A stretch of DNA of 64,000 nt, from positions 1,488,001 to 1,552,000 of the forward strand of contig NZ_CP150452.1 of the NCBI RefSeq assembly GCF_051307045.1. Direction: 5' to 3'. How positions within the stretch are numbered: the first letter of the stretch is position 1; every line of letters starts with the position of its first letter. A model generated the notes under the pieces. The model did no database searches and was not told where the DNA came from. It worked only from the letters and a program-made list of their open reading frames with translations. The stretch is from Dryocola sp031988645. GTDB lineage: Bacteria > Pseudomonadota > Gammaproteobacteria > Enterobacterales > Enterobacteriaceae. The translations under genes were made by a program, and so were the position numbers. Shown piece after piece: positions 55,627 through 64,000 of the stretch.

Positions 55627-56737
55627 AGATTTTCCAGCCTTACATCTCCCGCAGGCACGCAGCTGCAGCACAAAATCGTGCCGTCAGCGCCTATGGCGCT
55701 TTTCTTGAGCGCCTTCACTTCCCCGTCCAGTAACCGAATTCGGCAGCTTCCGCAAATTCCGGCGCGACAGGAGTAGGGAACGCGAACGCCCTGCTGTTCA
55801 AGCTGCTCCAGAAGAATTTGCTGGTTATTACCGCGGAAAGCCTGGCCCTGCCAGTCAATGGCCACCGCGCTTTCCGGCTGGGCCTGCGGCTGAATACTTT
55901 CCGCCACCAGCCCTGCGCCATAAATTCTTGCGGGCTTGCGGGCGAGAACCTCCAGCTCATCTCCGACGCGAATAACCCCGCTGTTGCGCGCAATCAGGTT
56001 CTGGCCGAAATCGACATCGCCATTGTCCAGCGCGGTGCGGAAGCTTTGCAGCGTTGCCAGGGGTTCGCCTGAGGGATGCTTGCGACCTTTTTCAGGACTG
56101 ACCGTGGTGAAAATGCAGCGGCTGCAGGGTTTGGCGACATCAAAGGTCACACCGCCTATGCGCACCACCTGCCAGGTATCTTCATCCCAGGCCTGGGCTC
56201 CCGTCACCACCATGTTGGGACGGAACTGCGTCATTTTCACGCTTGCCGGGCAGCGGTTTTGCAAATCGCGCAGCGAGGGCCCTCGTTAGCCAGCAGAAAA
56301 GGGAAGCCGTCGGCGAATGATAAAGGAACCTCTGCATAGCGCTTAACGCGACGGGTTAACTCTTCGCCTACCCAACGCAGCTGTACAGGGCGCGAAAAGA
56401 AACCGCTTAGCCAGCTGTTGATTTCATCAGGCGCGATCAGCGCGGTGAAGTGGTTGCCCCATACTTCGGTCGCGGCGGGCGTCGGCTGGAAATCGGCAAA
56501 GCGGACCTGCGCTGAGGTGCCGTCCGGCGCGCTGAGATACAGGCCATCATGGAGCAGTGCGGGAGTAAAAAGCACCATTTGCGGATACTGGCGCGCGGTA
56601 ATAAAGGTGCCATCCGGCTCGGCGATCATAAAAATACGATCGAACGCCAGGCCGCTGGCGGCAACCTGCGCATGCGAGAGGGCTAGTCCACGCATTGATT
56701 TAACCGGATGAATATAGAGTTGAGATAAAACGATCAT
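55623..56737 (-). CDS. ycbX: YcbX, MOSC-domain and ferredoxin-type protein, +2 break at 56277
   Basis: Molybdenum-dependent protein; in E. coli YcbX works beside YiiM in detoxifying N-hydroxylated bases. Layout: MOSC N-terminal barrel (MIVLSQLYIHPVKSMRGLALSHAQV), MOSC domain with the cofactor region KPCSRCIFTTVSPEKGRKHPSGEPL, and a C-terminal 2Fe-2S ferredoxin domain (SCRAGICGSCRIRLLDGEV...CCSC). The frame shifts by two bases where minus-strand AGGGCCCTCG replaces the expected AGGCCTCG (LLANEASLRDLQ); plus-strand 56276-56284. Removing one G and one C gives about 370 residues. This is the only double insertion at one site. Confidence 0.92.
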
Positions 56738-56778
56738 GGCGCCCTCCATGCCTGTAAAAATAATAAGAGGGCAACTTT

Positions 56779-56806
56779 ATGACATGCGTGGCGGATTAGC
56801 TATAAT
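56779..56806 (+). promoter_or_regulatory. Sigma-70 promoter for rlmL
   Basis: -35 ATGACA (56779-56784), a 16-base spacer and a consensus -10 TATAAT (56801-56806), 38 bases before the rlmL ATG. Confidence 0.6.
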
Positions 56807-56844
56807 GCGCCACTATTTTCTTTTTCTGACCAATAAGTGACGAT

Positions 56845-58962
56845 ATGAATTCTCTGTTTGCCAGTACGACGCGTGGGCTCGAAGAGCTGTTAAAAACTGA
56901 ACTGGAAGGCCTCGGCGCGCAAGGCTGCCAGGTGGTTCAGGGCGGCGTACATTACCAGGGGGATTCTCGTCTGGTCTACCAAAGCCTGATGTGGAGCCGC
57001 CTTGCGTCCCGCATCCTGCTGCCGCTTAGCGAGTGCAAGGTTTACAGCGATCTGGATTTATACCTCGGCGTGCAGGTTATCGACTGGCCGTCTATCTTTG
57101 GCCCGGACGCGACTTTTGCCGTGCACTTTAGCGGCCTGAACGAGGTCATTCGTAACAGCCAGTACGGCGCGCTGAAGGTAAAAGATGCCATCGTTGACTC
57201 CTTCACCCGTAAAAATCTGCCGCGCCCGAACGTCGACCGCGAGCAGCCGGATTTACGTATCAACGTCTGGCTGAATAAAGATACCGCCAGCATCGCGCTG
57301 GACTTAAGCGGCGAAGGCCTGCACCAGCGCGGCTATCGCGACGGCACCGGCGCGGCGCCGATTAAAGAAACCCTGGCGGCGGCGATCGTTATGCGCTCCG
57401 GCTGGCAGCCGGGTACCCCGCTTCTCGATCCCATGTGCGGCTCCGGCACGCTGCTGATCGAAGCCGCGATGATCGCAACCGATCGCGCTCCGGGCTTACA
57501 TCGCAAACACTGGGGCTTCCTGGGCTGGGCGAAACACGATGTCGAACGGTGGAAAGAGGTCAGCACCGAAGCACAGGTGCGCGCGCGCAAAGGGCTTGCT
57601 GACTACGCTTCGCGTTTCTTTGGTTCCGATAACGACTCCCGCGTGATTGAACGCGCGCGCGCCAACACCCGTCGCGCCGGGCTTGCCGACCTCATCAGCT
57701 ATGAGGTGAAGGATGTCGCTAAGCTCACTAACCCTCTGCCGGAAGGGCCAACGGGGACCGTTGTCAGCAACCCGCCATACGGCGAACGTCTGGACAGCGA
57801 GCCTGCGCTGATCGCCCTGCACAGCCTGCTGGGCCGCAATATGAAAACCCAGTTTGGCGGCTGGAATTTGTCGCTGTTTAGCGCCTCTCCGGATCTGCTA
57901 AGCTGCCTGCAGCTGCGTGCCGACCGCCAGTTTAAAGCGAAAAACGGCCCGCTTGACTGCGTGCAGAAAAACTATCAGCTGGCGGAAAATGCGTCCGGCG
58001 CGGCCGGTGGCCAGCTTGCCGAAGACTATGCCAACCGCCTGCGTAAGAATATTAAGAAGCTGGATAAGTGGGCGCGCCAGGAAGGCCTTGAATGTTACCG
58101 CGTATACGATGCTGATTTGCCGGACTACAACGTAGCCGTGGACCGCTACGGCGACTGGGTGGTGGTGCAGGAATACGCGCCGCCGAAAACGGTGGACGCT
58201 AACAAAGCGCGTCAGCGTCTGTTTGACGTCATCGCCGCCACGCTTTCAGTGCTTGAACTGCCGTCTAACCGCCTGATTCTGAAAACGCGCGAGCGTCAGA
58301 AAGGCAAAAGCCAGTACCAGAAGCTGGGTGAGAAGGGCGACTTTATGGAAGTCAGCGAATACAACGCGCGCCTGTGGGTCAACCTGACGGACTACCTTGA
58401 TACCGGCCTGTTCCTCGACCACCGTATCGCCCGCCATATGCTCGGCAAAATGAGCCAGGGCAAAGACTTCCTTAATCTGTTCGCCTATACCGGCAGCGCC
58501 ACGGTGCATGCCGGCCTCGGCGGCGCCAAAACCACCACCACGGTGGATATGTCCCGTACCTATCTGGAATGGGCCGAGCGCAACCTGCGTCTTAACGGCC
58601 TGAGCGGTCGCGATCATCGTCTGATCCAGGCGGACTGCCTGGGCTGGCTGAGCGAAACGGATGAACAGTTCGACCTGATCTTTATCGATCCGCCGACGTT
58701 CTCTAACTCAAAACGCATGGAAGAGTCTTTTGACGTGCAGCGCGATCACATCGGGCTGATGAAAAACCTCAAACGCCTGCTGCGCCGCGGCGGCACCATA
58801 ATGTTCTCCAATAATAAACGCGGCTTTAAAATGGATTTTGACGGGCTGGAAACGCTGGGATTGAAAGCACAAGAGATAACCCAGAAAACCCTGTCGCCGG
58901 ATTTTGCCCGTAATCGCCAGATTCATAACTGCTGGCTTGTCACACACAAAGCCAAGGATTAA
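56845..58962 (+). CDS. rlmL: Bifunctional 23S rRNA methyltransferase RlmKL
   Basis: Methylates 23S rRNA at G2445 (m2G, RlmL half) and G2069 (m7G, RlmK half). It has 705 residues, close to E. coli. A THUMP domain is near residues 45-155. The RlmL catalytic domain has LLDPMCGSGTLLIEAAMIA and VVSNPPYGERLDSE. The RlmK half has FLNLFAYTGSATVHAGLGGAKTTTTVDMS and FDLIFIDPPTFSNSKRMEESFDVQRDH. The fused architecture is intact. uup follows after 5 bases, so they are probably co-transcribed. Confidence 0.97.
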   Translation: MNSLFASTTRGLEELLKTELEGLGAQGCQVVQGGVHYQGDSRLVYQSLMWSRLASRILLPLSECKVYSDLDLYLGVQVIDWPSIFGPDATFAVHFSGLNEVIRNSQYGALKVKDAIVDSFTRKNLPRPNVDREQPDLRINVWLNKDTASIALDLSGEGLHQRGYRDGTGAAPIKETLAAAIVMRSGWQPGTPLLDPMCGSGTLLIEAAMIATDRAPGLHRKHWGFLGWAKHDVERWKEVSTEAQVRARKGLADYASRFFGSDNDSRVIERARANTRRAGLADLISYEVKDVAKLTNPLPEGPTGTVVSNPPYGERLDSEPALIALHSLLGRNMKTQFGGWNLSLFSASPDLLSCLQLRADRQFKAKNGPLDCVQKNYQLAENASGAAGGQLAEDYANRLRKNIKKLDKWARQEGLECYRVYDADLPDYNVAVDRYGDWVVVQEYAPPKTVDANKARQRLFDVIAATLSVLELPSNRLILKTRERQKGKSQYQKLGEKGDFMEVSEYNARLWVNLTDYLDTGLFLDHRIARHMLGKMSQGKDFLNLFAYTGSATVHAGLGGAKTTTTVDMSRTYLEWAERNLRLNGLSGRDHRLIQADCLGWLSETDEQFDLIFIDPPTFSNSKRMEESFDVQRDHIGLMKNLKRLLRRGGTIMFSNNKRGFKMDFDGLETLGLKAQEITQKTLSPDFARNRQIHNCWLVTHKAKD

Positions 58963-58967
58963 TTGTC

Positions 58968-60877
58968 ATGTCATTAATTAGTATGCACGGCGCCTGGCTG
59001 TCGTTTAGCGACGCGCCGCTGTTAGATAACACCGAACTTCATATCGAAGAAAACGAACGCGTTTGTCTGGTCGGCCGTAACGGCGCGGGTAAATCCACGC
59101 TGATGAAAATCCTTAATCGCGAGCTGCCGTTAGACGACGGCCGCATGGTTTACGAGCAGGATCTGATCGTCGCTCGTCTGCAGCAGGATCCGCCGCGTAA
59201 CGTAGCGGGCACCGTTTATGACTTCGTCGCCGAAGGAGTAGAGGAGCAGGCTGAATACCTGAAGGGCCTATCACGATATCTCCCATAAGGTGATGTCCGA
59301 TCCGAGCGAAAAGAACCTCAACGAAATGGCGCGCATCCAGGAGATCCTCGATCACCAGAACCTGTGGCAGCTGGATAGCCGTATTAATGAAGTGCTTGAG
59401 CAGCTGGGTCTGGATGCCGATACCGAGCTGTCCGCGCTTTCAGGCGGCTGGCTGCGTAAGGCGGCGTTAGGTCGCGCGCTGGTCAGCTCGCCGCGCGTGC
59501 TGCTGCTGGACGAACCGACGAACCACCTGGATATCGAAACCATCGACTGGCTGGAAGGCTTCCTGAAAGAGTTCCAGGGCAGCATTATTTTCATTTCGCA
59601 TGACCGTTCGTTTATTCGCAATATGGCGACCCGCATCGTGGATTTAGATCGCGGCAAGCTGGTTTCTTATCCGGGCGATTACGACCAGTATCTGCTGGCG
59701 AAGGAAGAAGCGCTGCGCGTGGAAGAGCTGCAGAATGCGGAGTTCGACCGCAAGCTTGCCCAGGAAGAAGTGTGGATCCGCCAGGGAATTAAAGCCCGCC
59801 GCACGCGTAACGAAGGCCGCGTGCGCGCCTTAAAAGCGATGCGACGCGAACGCGGCGAACGCCGTGAAGTGATGGGCAGCGCCAAAATGCAGGTCGAAGA
59901 GGCGGCACGTTCAGGCAAGATCGTCTTCGAAATGGAAGACGTCTGCTACCAGGTGGCCGGCAAACAGCTGGTTAAAGATTTCTCCGCTCAGGTTCAGCGC
60001 AGCGACAAAATCGCGCTGGTAGGGCCAAACGGCTGCGGCAAGACGACGCTGCTGAAGCTGATGCTGGGCCAGCTGCAGGCGGACAGCGGCCGCGTGCACT
60101 GCGGTACGAAGCTGGAAGTGGCCTATTTCGACCAGCACCGCGCCGAGCTGGATCCCGATCGCACCGTGATGGACAACCTCGCGGAAGGCAAGCAGGAAGT
60201 GATGGTCAACGGCAAGCCGCGTCACGTGCTTGGCTACCTGCAGGACTTCCTGTTCCATCCTAAACGCGCCATGACGCCGGTGCGCGCGCTGTCAGGCGGC
60301 GAGCGTAACCGCCTGCTGCTGGCGCGCCTGTTCCTCAAGCCAAGCAACTTATTGATTCTCGATGAACCGACAAACGATCTGGATGTCGAAACGCTGGAAC
60401 TGCTTGAAGAGCTGATCGACGGCTACCAGGGCACCGTTATGCTGGTCAGCCACGATCGTCAGTTCGTGGATAACACCGTTACCGAATGCTGGATCTTCGA
60501 AGGCGAAGGAAAAATCGGGCGTTACGTTGGCGGCTATCACGACGCTAAAGGCCAGCAGGGTTCAGCGCGCGCGCTGCGCGAAACCGCCCAGGACAAACAG
60601 CAAAAGAGCGAGCCGGCGAAAACCGAAGCTGTAAAACGCGGTAATAGCAAACTAAGCTATAACCTGCAGCGTGAGCTGGAACAGCTGCCGCTTCGTCTTG
60701 AACAACTTGAGGCCGAGCTGGAAGCGCTGCAGGCGAAAGTGGGCGACGCGGAATTCTTTAACCAGCCTCACGACACGACGCAAAAAGTATTGAGCGAGCT
60801 GGCCCACTGCCGAGAAAGCACTGGAAGACGCTTTTGAACGCTGGGAGTACCTCGAGTCTCTGAAAAACGGCGCGTAA
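58968..60877 (+). CDS. uup: ABC-F ATPase Uup, frame broken at 59264 and 60803
   Basis: ABC-F protein linked in E. coli to transposon precise excision and ribosome-associated function. Two ABC domains: VGRNGAGKSTLM with LSGGWLRKAALGRAL and LLLDEPTNHLD, then VGPNGCGKTTLLK with LSGGERNRLLLARLF and LILDEPTNDLD. A C-terminal coiled-coil DNA-binding domain follows. The first break is CTGAAGGGCCTATCAC (59259-59274; expected AAGGCCTATCAC, EYLKAYHDIS). The second is GCTGGCCCACTGCC (60798-60811; expected GCTGGCCACTGCC, ELATAEKALEDAFERWEYLESLKNGA). With both bases removed the frame runs to TAA 60875-60877. Confidence 0.95.
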
Positions 60878-60893
60878 TGTAAGGAGACCCGAT

Positions 60894-62162
60894 ATGTGTG
60901 CCACGCATCAAACTCGTTCGCACATATTGTGTCCACAATGTGATTTGCTGGTGGTTTTGCCAGAATTGCAGGACGGCCATAAGGCCGCCTGCCCACGCTG
61001 TGGCACAACGCTTATCACACAATGGCCTTCCCCACGGCAGCGGCCTACGGCCTATGCGCTGTCGGCGCTGTTCATGCTGCTGCTGGCCAACCTTTTCCCG
61101 TTTATCAACATGAAGGTCGCAGGCGTCAGCAGCGAGGTTACGCTTCTGGAGATCCCGGGCGTGATGTTCTCTGAGGATTACGCAAGCCTCGGGACGTTCT
61201 TCATGCTGTTCGTTCAGGCGGTGCCGACGTTCTGTCTTATCACCATTTTGCTGTTGGTTAACCGGGTTACGCTGCCTGCGGTTTTGCAACGCCGGATGGC
61301 GCGCGCGCTGTTCCAGCTTAAATCTTGGGGAATGGCAGAGATCTTCCTGGCCGGCGTGCTGGTGAGCTTCGTCAAACTGATGGCCTACGGCGATATCGGC
61401 GTGGGCAGCAGCTTTGTGCCCTGGTGCCTGTTCTGCGTGCTGCAGCTGCGGGCTTTTCAGTGCGTGGACAGACGCTGGCTGTGGGACGATATGGCGCCCA
61501 TGCCTGCCGTTGAGCAACCGCTGAAAGTCGGGGTGGCCGGTATTCATCAGGGGCTGCGTTCCTGTCCCTGCTGCACGGCGATAGTGCCCGAACATCAGCT
61601 GGTTTGCCCGCGCTGCGAAACGAAAGGGCATATTCGCCGCAGGCACAGCCTGCAGTGGACGCTTGCGCTTCTGATCACCTCAATCATGCTGTACCTGCCG
61701 GCTAATATCCTGCCAATTATGATAACCGAGCTGCTGGGCAGCAAAATGCCGTCGACTATCCTTGCCGGCGTGATCCTGCTGTGGAGCGAAGGCTCCTACC
61801 CGGTGGCGATGGTGATATTTATCGCCAGTATTATGGTGCCGACGCTAAAAATGCTGGCGATTGCCTGGCTGTGCTGGGATGCCAAAGGCTACGGCAGGCG
61901 TGACAGCGAGCGCATGCACCTGATTTATGAAGTGGTGGAATTCGTTGGCCGCTGGTCGATGATTGACGTTTTTGTTATTGCCGTGCTTTCAGCGCTGGTA
62001 AGAATGGGCGCGCTGATGAACATCTATCCGGCGATTGGCGCATTGATGTTCGCTTTAGTGGTAATTTTGACAATGTTTGCTGCGATGACCTTTGACCCTC
62101 GCTTGTCCTGGGATCGCGCACCAGATTCAACTCATGAGGAGTCGTCTGAGGATGGAAAATAA
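60894..62162 (+). CDS. pqiA: Intermembrane transport protein PqiA
   Basis: Inner-membrane partner of the MCE protein PqiB; the Pqi system is thought to move lipids between membranes and is induced by paraquat via SoxRS in E. coli. It has 422 residues with two repeated PqiA units. Each begins with paired cysteine motifs (CPQCDLLVVLPELQDGHKAACPRC; CPCCTAIVPEHQLVCPRCETKG) and continues with about four helices (LLANLFPFINMKVAGV; LYLPANILPIMITELLG). It starts 16 bases after uup with a clear AAGGAG site. Confidence 0.95.
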   Translation: MCATHQTRSHILCPQCDLLVVLPELQDGHKAACPRCGTTLITQWPSPRQRPTAYALSALFMLLLANLFPFINMKVAGVSSEVTLLEIPGVMFSEDYASLGTFFMLFVQAVPTFCLITILLLVNRVTLPAVLQRRMARALFQLKSWGMAEIFLAGVLVSFVKLMAYGDIGVGSSFVPWCLFCVLQLRAFQCVDRRWLWDDMAPMPAVEQPLKVGVAGIHQGLRSCPCCTAIVPEHQLVCPRCETKGHIRRRHSLQWTLALLITSIMLYLPANILPIMITELLGSKMPSTILAGVILLWSEGSYPVAMVIFIASIMVPTLKMLAIAWLCWDAKGYGRRDSERMHLIYEVVEFVGRWSMIDVFVIAVLSALVRMGALMNIYPAIGALMFALVVILTMFAAMTFDPRLSWDRAPDSTHEESSEDGK

Positions 62163-63792
62163 AAGCGGGGAAGCAAAAGTACAGAAGGTGAAAAACTGGT
62201 CCCCGGTGTGGATTTTCCCTATCGTCACCGCGCTGATTGGCGCCTGGATCCTGTTTTATCATTACAGCCATCAGGGGCCGGAAGTGACCCTGATCACCAC
62301 CAATGCCGAGGGCATCGAAGGCGGTAAAACCACCATCAAGAGCCGCAGCGTTGACGTCGGCGTGGTGGAAAGCGCCGTGCTTTCCGACGATCTGCATCAT
62401 GTAGAAATCACCGCTCGTTTGAATGCGGGCATGGAAAAGCTGCTGCATAAAGATTCGGTATTCTGGGTTGTTAAGCCGCAGGTGGGCCGCGGCGGCGTTT
62501 CCGGACTGAGCACGCTGCTTTCCGGCGCCTATATCGAGCTGCAGCCGGGAACCAAAGGGCCAAAACCCGAGCGCTATGATTTACTCGACTCTCCGCCTCT
62601 GGCCTCGCCGGATGCGAAGGGGATTCGGATTACCCTCGACAGCGATAAAGCAGGGCAGCTCACCCCGGGCGACCCGGTCCTGTTCCGCGGCTATCGTGTA
62701 GGGTCGGTGGAAACCAGCACTTTTGATGCTGCTAAGCGCAGCATCAGCTATCAGCTGTTTATCAGCGCGCCTAACGACAGGCTGGTGACCAGCAACGTGC
62801 GCTTCTGGAAAGACAGCGGCATCGCCGTGGATATGTCTTCGCAGGGCATGCGTGTCGAAATGGGTTCGCTGGCGACGCTCTTTAGCGGCGGCGTTAGCTT
62901 TGACGTGCCCGAAGGATGGGAGCTGGGCGAGCCTGCGCAGCCGGGCGCGGATTATAAGCTCTTTGACGATCAGCGAAGCATTCAGGATTCACTGTATACC
63001 CAGCACATCGATTATCTGGTGTTCTTCAAAGATTCCATCCGCGGCCTGCAGCCGGGCGCGCCTGTAGAATTCCGCGGTATCCGCCTGGGGACGGTCGCTC
63101 AGGTTCCGTTCTTTACGCCGGGAATGCGGCAGGCTTTGAACGATGATTTCCGTATTCCGATTCTGATTCGCATCGAGCCTGAACGCCTGAAGAACGTTAT
63201 CGGCGGCGATAACGACATCAAGGCAAACATCGCCGACTTCCTTAAACGCGGCCTGCGCGCTTCGCTGAAGAACGGCAACCTGCTGACCGGGGCGCTCTAT
63301 ATCGACCTCGACTTCTATCCGAAGGCGGAACCGATGACGGGCATGAGGAGCTTTAGCGGTTATCCAATCATTCCTGCGATGAGCGGCGGGCTTGCGCAAA
63401 TCCAGCAGCGCCTGCTGGACACGCTCGATAAGATTAATAATCTGCCGCTTAACCCGATGATTGAGCAGACCACCAAATCGCTTGCTGAAAGCCAGCGCAC
63501 CATGCAGCGCCTGCAGCAGACGATTGACAGCCTGAACAAGTTAATGAACAACGAGTCCACGCAGTCGCTGCCGGCCAACATGCAGTCGACGCTGCGCGAG
63601 CTGAACCGCAGCATGCAGGGCTTCCAGCCGGGGTCTGCGGCCTATAACAAGATGGTGGCGGATATGCAGCGCCTCGATCAGGTTCTGCGCGAGCTTCAGC
63701 CGGTGTTGCGTACCCTGAACGATAAGAGCAATTCGCTGATCTTTGAGGCGAAGGATAAAAAGGATCCCCAGCCGAAGAGGGCTAAAGAATGA
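62152..63792 (+). CDS. pqiB: Intermembrane transport protein PqiB (MCE family)
   Basis: Periplasm-spanning MCE protein anchored in the inner membrane. The ATG at 62152 gives MENKSGEAKVQKVKNWSPVWIFPIVTALIGAWILFYHYSHQGPEVTLIT; the 20 codons upstream in frame lie in pqiA and lack family support. One helix (WIFPIVTALIGAWILFY) precedes three MCE domains (VTLITTNAEGIEGGKTTIKSRSVDVG; IRITLDSDKAGQLTPGDPVLFRGYRVG; YLVFFKDSIRGLQPGAPVEFRGIRLG) and a long C-terminal helix (SLAESQRTMQRLQQTIDSLNKLM) that forms the needle-like tube. It overlaps pqiA by 11 bases and pqiC by 4. Confidence 0.96.
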   Translation: MENKSGEAKVQKVKNWSPVWIFPIVTALIGAWILFYHYSHQGPEVTLITTNAEGIEGGKTTIKSRSVDVGVVESAVLSDDLHHVEITARLNAGMEKLLHKDSVFWVVKPQVGRGGVSGLSTLLSGAYIELQPGTKGPKPERYDLLDSPPLASPDAKGIRITLDSDKAGQLTPGDPVLFRGYRVGSVETSTFDAAKRSISYQLFISAPNDRLVTSNVRFWKDSGIAVDMSSQGMRVEMGSLATLFSGGVSFDVPEGWELGEPAQPGADYKLFDDQRSIQDSLYTQHIDYLVFFKDSIRGLQPGAPVEFRGIRLGTVAQVPFFTPGMRQALNDDFRIPILIRIEPERLKNVIGGDNDIKANIADFLKRGLRASLKNGNLLTGALYIDLDFYPKAEPMTGMRSFSGYPIIPAMSGGLAQIQQRLLDTLDKINNLPLNPMIEQTTKSLAESQRTMQRLQQTIDSLNKLMNNESTQSLPANMQSTLRELNRSMQGFQPGSAAYNKMVADMQRLDQVLRELQPVLRTLNDKSNSLIFEAKDKKDPQPKRAKE

Positions 63793-64000
63793 AAAAGTGG
63801 CTAACGGTTATCGCGATGCTGGCGCTGAGCGCCTGTAGCAGCAGCGACGATGGAAAAACGTATTACCAGCTGCCTCAAGGCTCCGCGCCCGCCATGCAGG
63901 CCGTGAGCCAGCCTGGCACCCATCTTTTATGGGTAGAGCAGGTTGCGGTGCCTGACTACCTCGCCGGCAACGGCGTGGTTTATCAGACCAGCGACGTGCA
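63789..64000 (+). CDS. pqiC: Lipoprotein PqiC (YmbA), 3' end outside window
   Basis: The ATG at 63789 overlaps the pqiB stop (ATGA). The product begins MKKWLTVIAMLALSACSSSDDGK, a lipoprotein signal with lipobox LSAC, then TYYQLPQGSAPAMQAVSQPGTHLLWVEQVAVPDYLAGNGVVYQTSDV. This is the ABC_trans_aux/DUF330 outer-membrane lipoprotein that caps the PqiB tube. Only about 70 residues are in the window. Confidence 0.93.
   Translation, partial: MKKWLTVIAMLALSACSSSDDGKTYYQLPQGSAPAMQAVSQPGTHLLWVEQVAVPDYLAGNGVVYQTSDV

Overview
The window is a conserved core segment of an enterobacterial chromosome (order Enterobacterales, most likely family Enterobacteriaceae). Protein sequences and gene order match the 20-22 minute region of Escherichia coli K-12: ftsK, lolA, rarA, serS, ycaD, pflA-pflB-focA, ycaO, ycaP, serC-aroA, cmk, rpsA, ihfB, ycaI, msbA-lpxK, ycaQ, ycaR-kdsB, ycbJ, elyC, cmoM-mukFEB, ldtD, mepK, gloC, aspC, ompF, asnS, pncB, pepN, ssuEADCB, pyrD, zapC, ycbX, rlmL, uup, pqiABC. 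The DNA is GC-rich with GC-leaning third positions. I cannot name the genus. Several genes known at these junctions in K-12 are absent: dmsABC/ycaC and the ycaK/M/N group around ycaD, ycaL between aroA and cmk, and the elf (ycb) fimbrial operon between ssuE and pyrD. No tRNA, rRNA, CRISPR array, insertion sequence, prophage or attachment site was seen.

Layout. Bases 1-6000 hold chromosome segregation, lipoprotein sorting, replication-repair and seryl-tRNA synthesis. Bases 6-12 kb hold a transporter and the anaerobic formate module (focA-pflB-pflA, minus strand, with an FNR-like box). Bases 12-20.5 kb hold ycaO/ycaP, serine and aromatic biosynthesis, CMP kinase, ribosomal protein S1 and IHF-beta. 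Bases 20.6-28 kb are an envelope block (ComEC-like YcaI, MsbA flippase, LpxK, KdsB) with the crosslink glycosylase YcaQ. Bases 28-37 kb hold ycbJ, elyC and the cmoM-mukF-mukE-mukB condensin operon. Bases 37-41 kb pair an LD-transpeptidase (ldtD) with the endopeptidase that cuts its product (mepK), then gloC and aspC. Bases 42-49 kb hold the porin ompF, asnS, pncB and pepN. Bases 49.4-53.7 kb are the sulfonate-sulfur operon ssuEADCB. Bases 53.9-64 kb hold pyrD, zapC, ycbX, rlmL, uup and the start of pqiABC.

The most striking signal is in the sequence itself. Twelve otherwise intact genes (rarA, serS, focA, rpsA, msbA, ycaQ, mukF, mukB twice, pepN, zapC, ycbX, uup twice) are broken by extra G or C bases, and every one of the 14 sites is a GGCC tetranucleotide read as GGGCC, GGCCC or (ycbX) GGGCCC. 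Several of these genes are essential in E. coli (serS, rpsA, msbA), so these are very probably read or consensus errors, plausibly caused by a modified base at GGCC. They are annotated as whole genes with the break marked. This points to a GGCC-specific DNA methyltransferase encoded elsewhere in the genome, which the window cannot prove.

Other points of interest are a 13-codon reading frame in the rpsA leader, unexplained long inverted repeats between pflA and pflB and upstream of ycaD, and a REP/BIME-like hairpin pair between pepN and ssuB.
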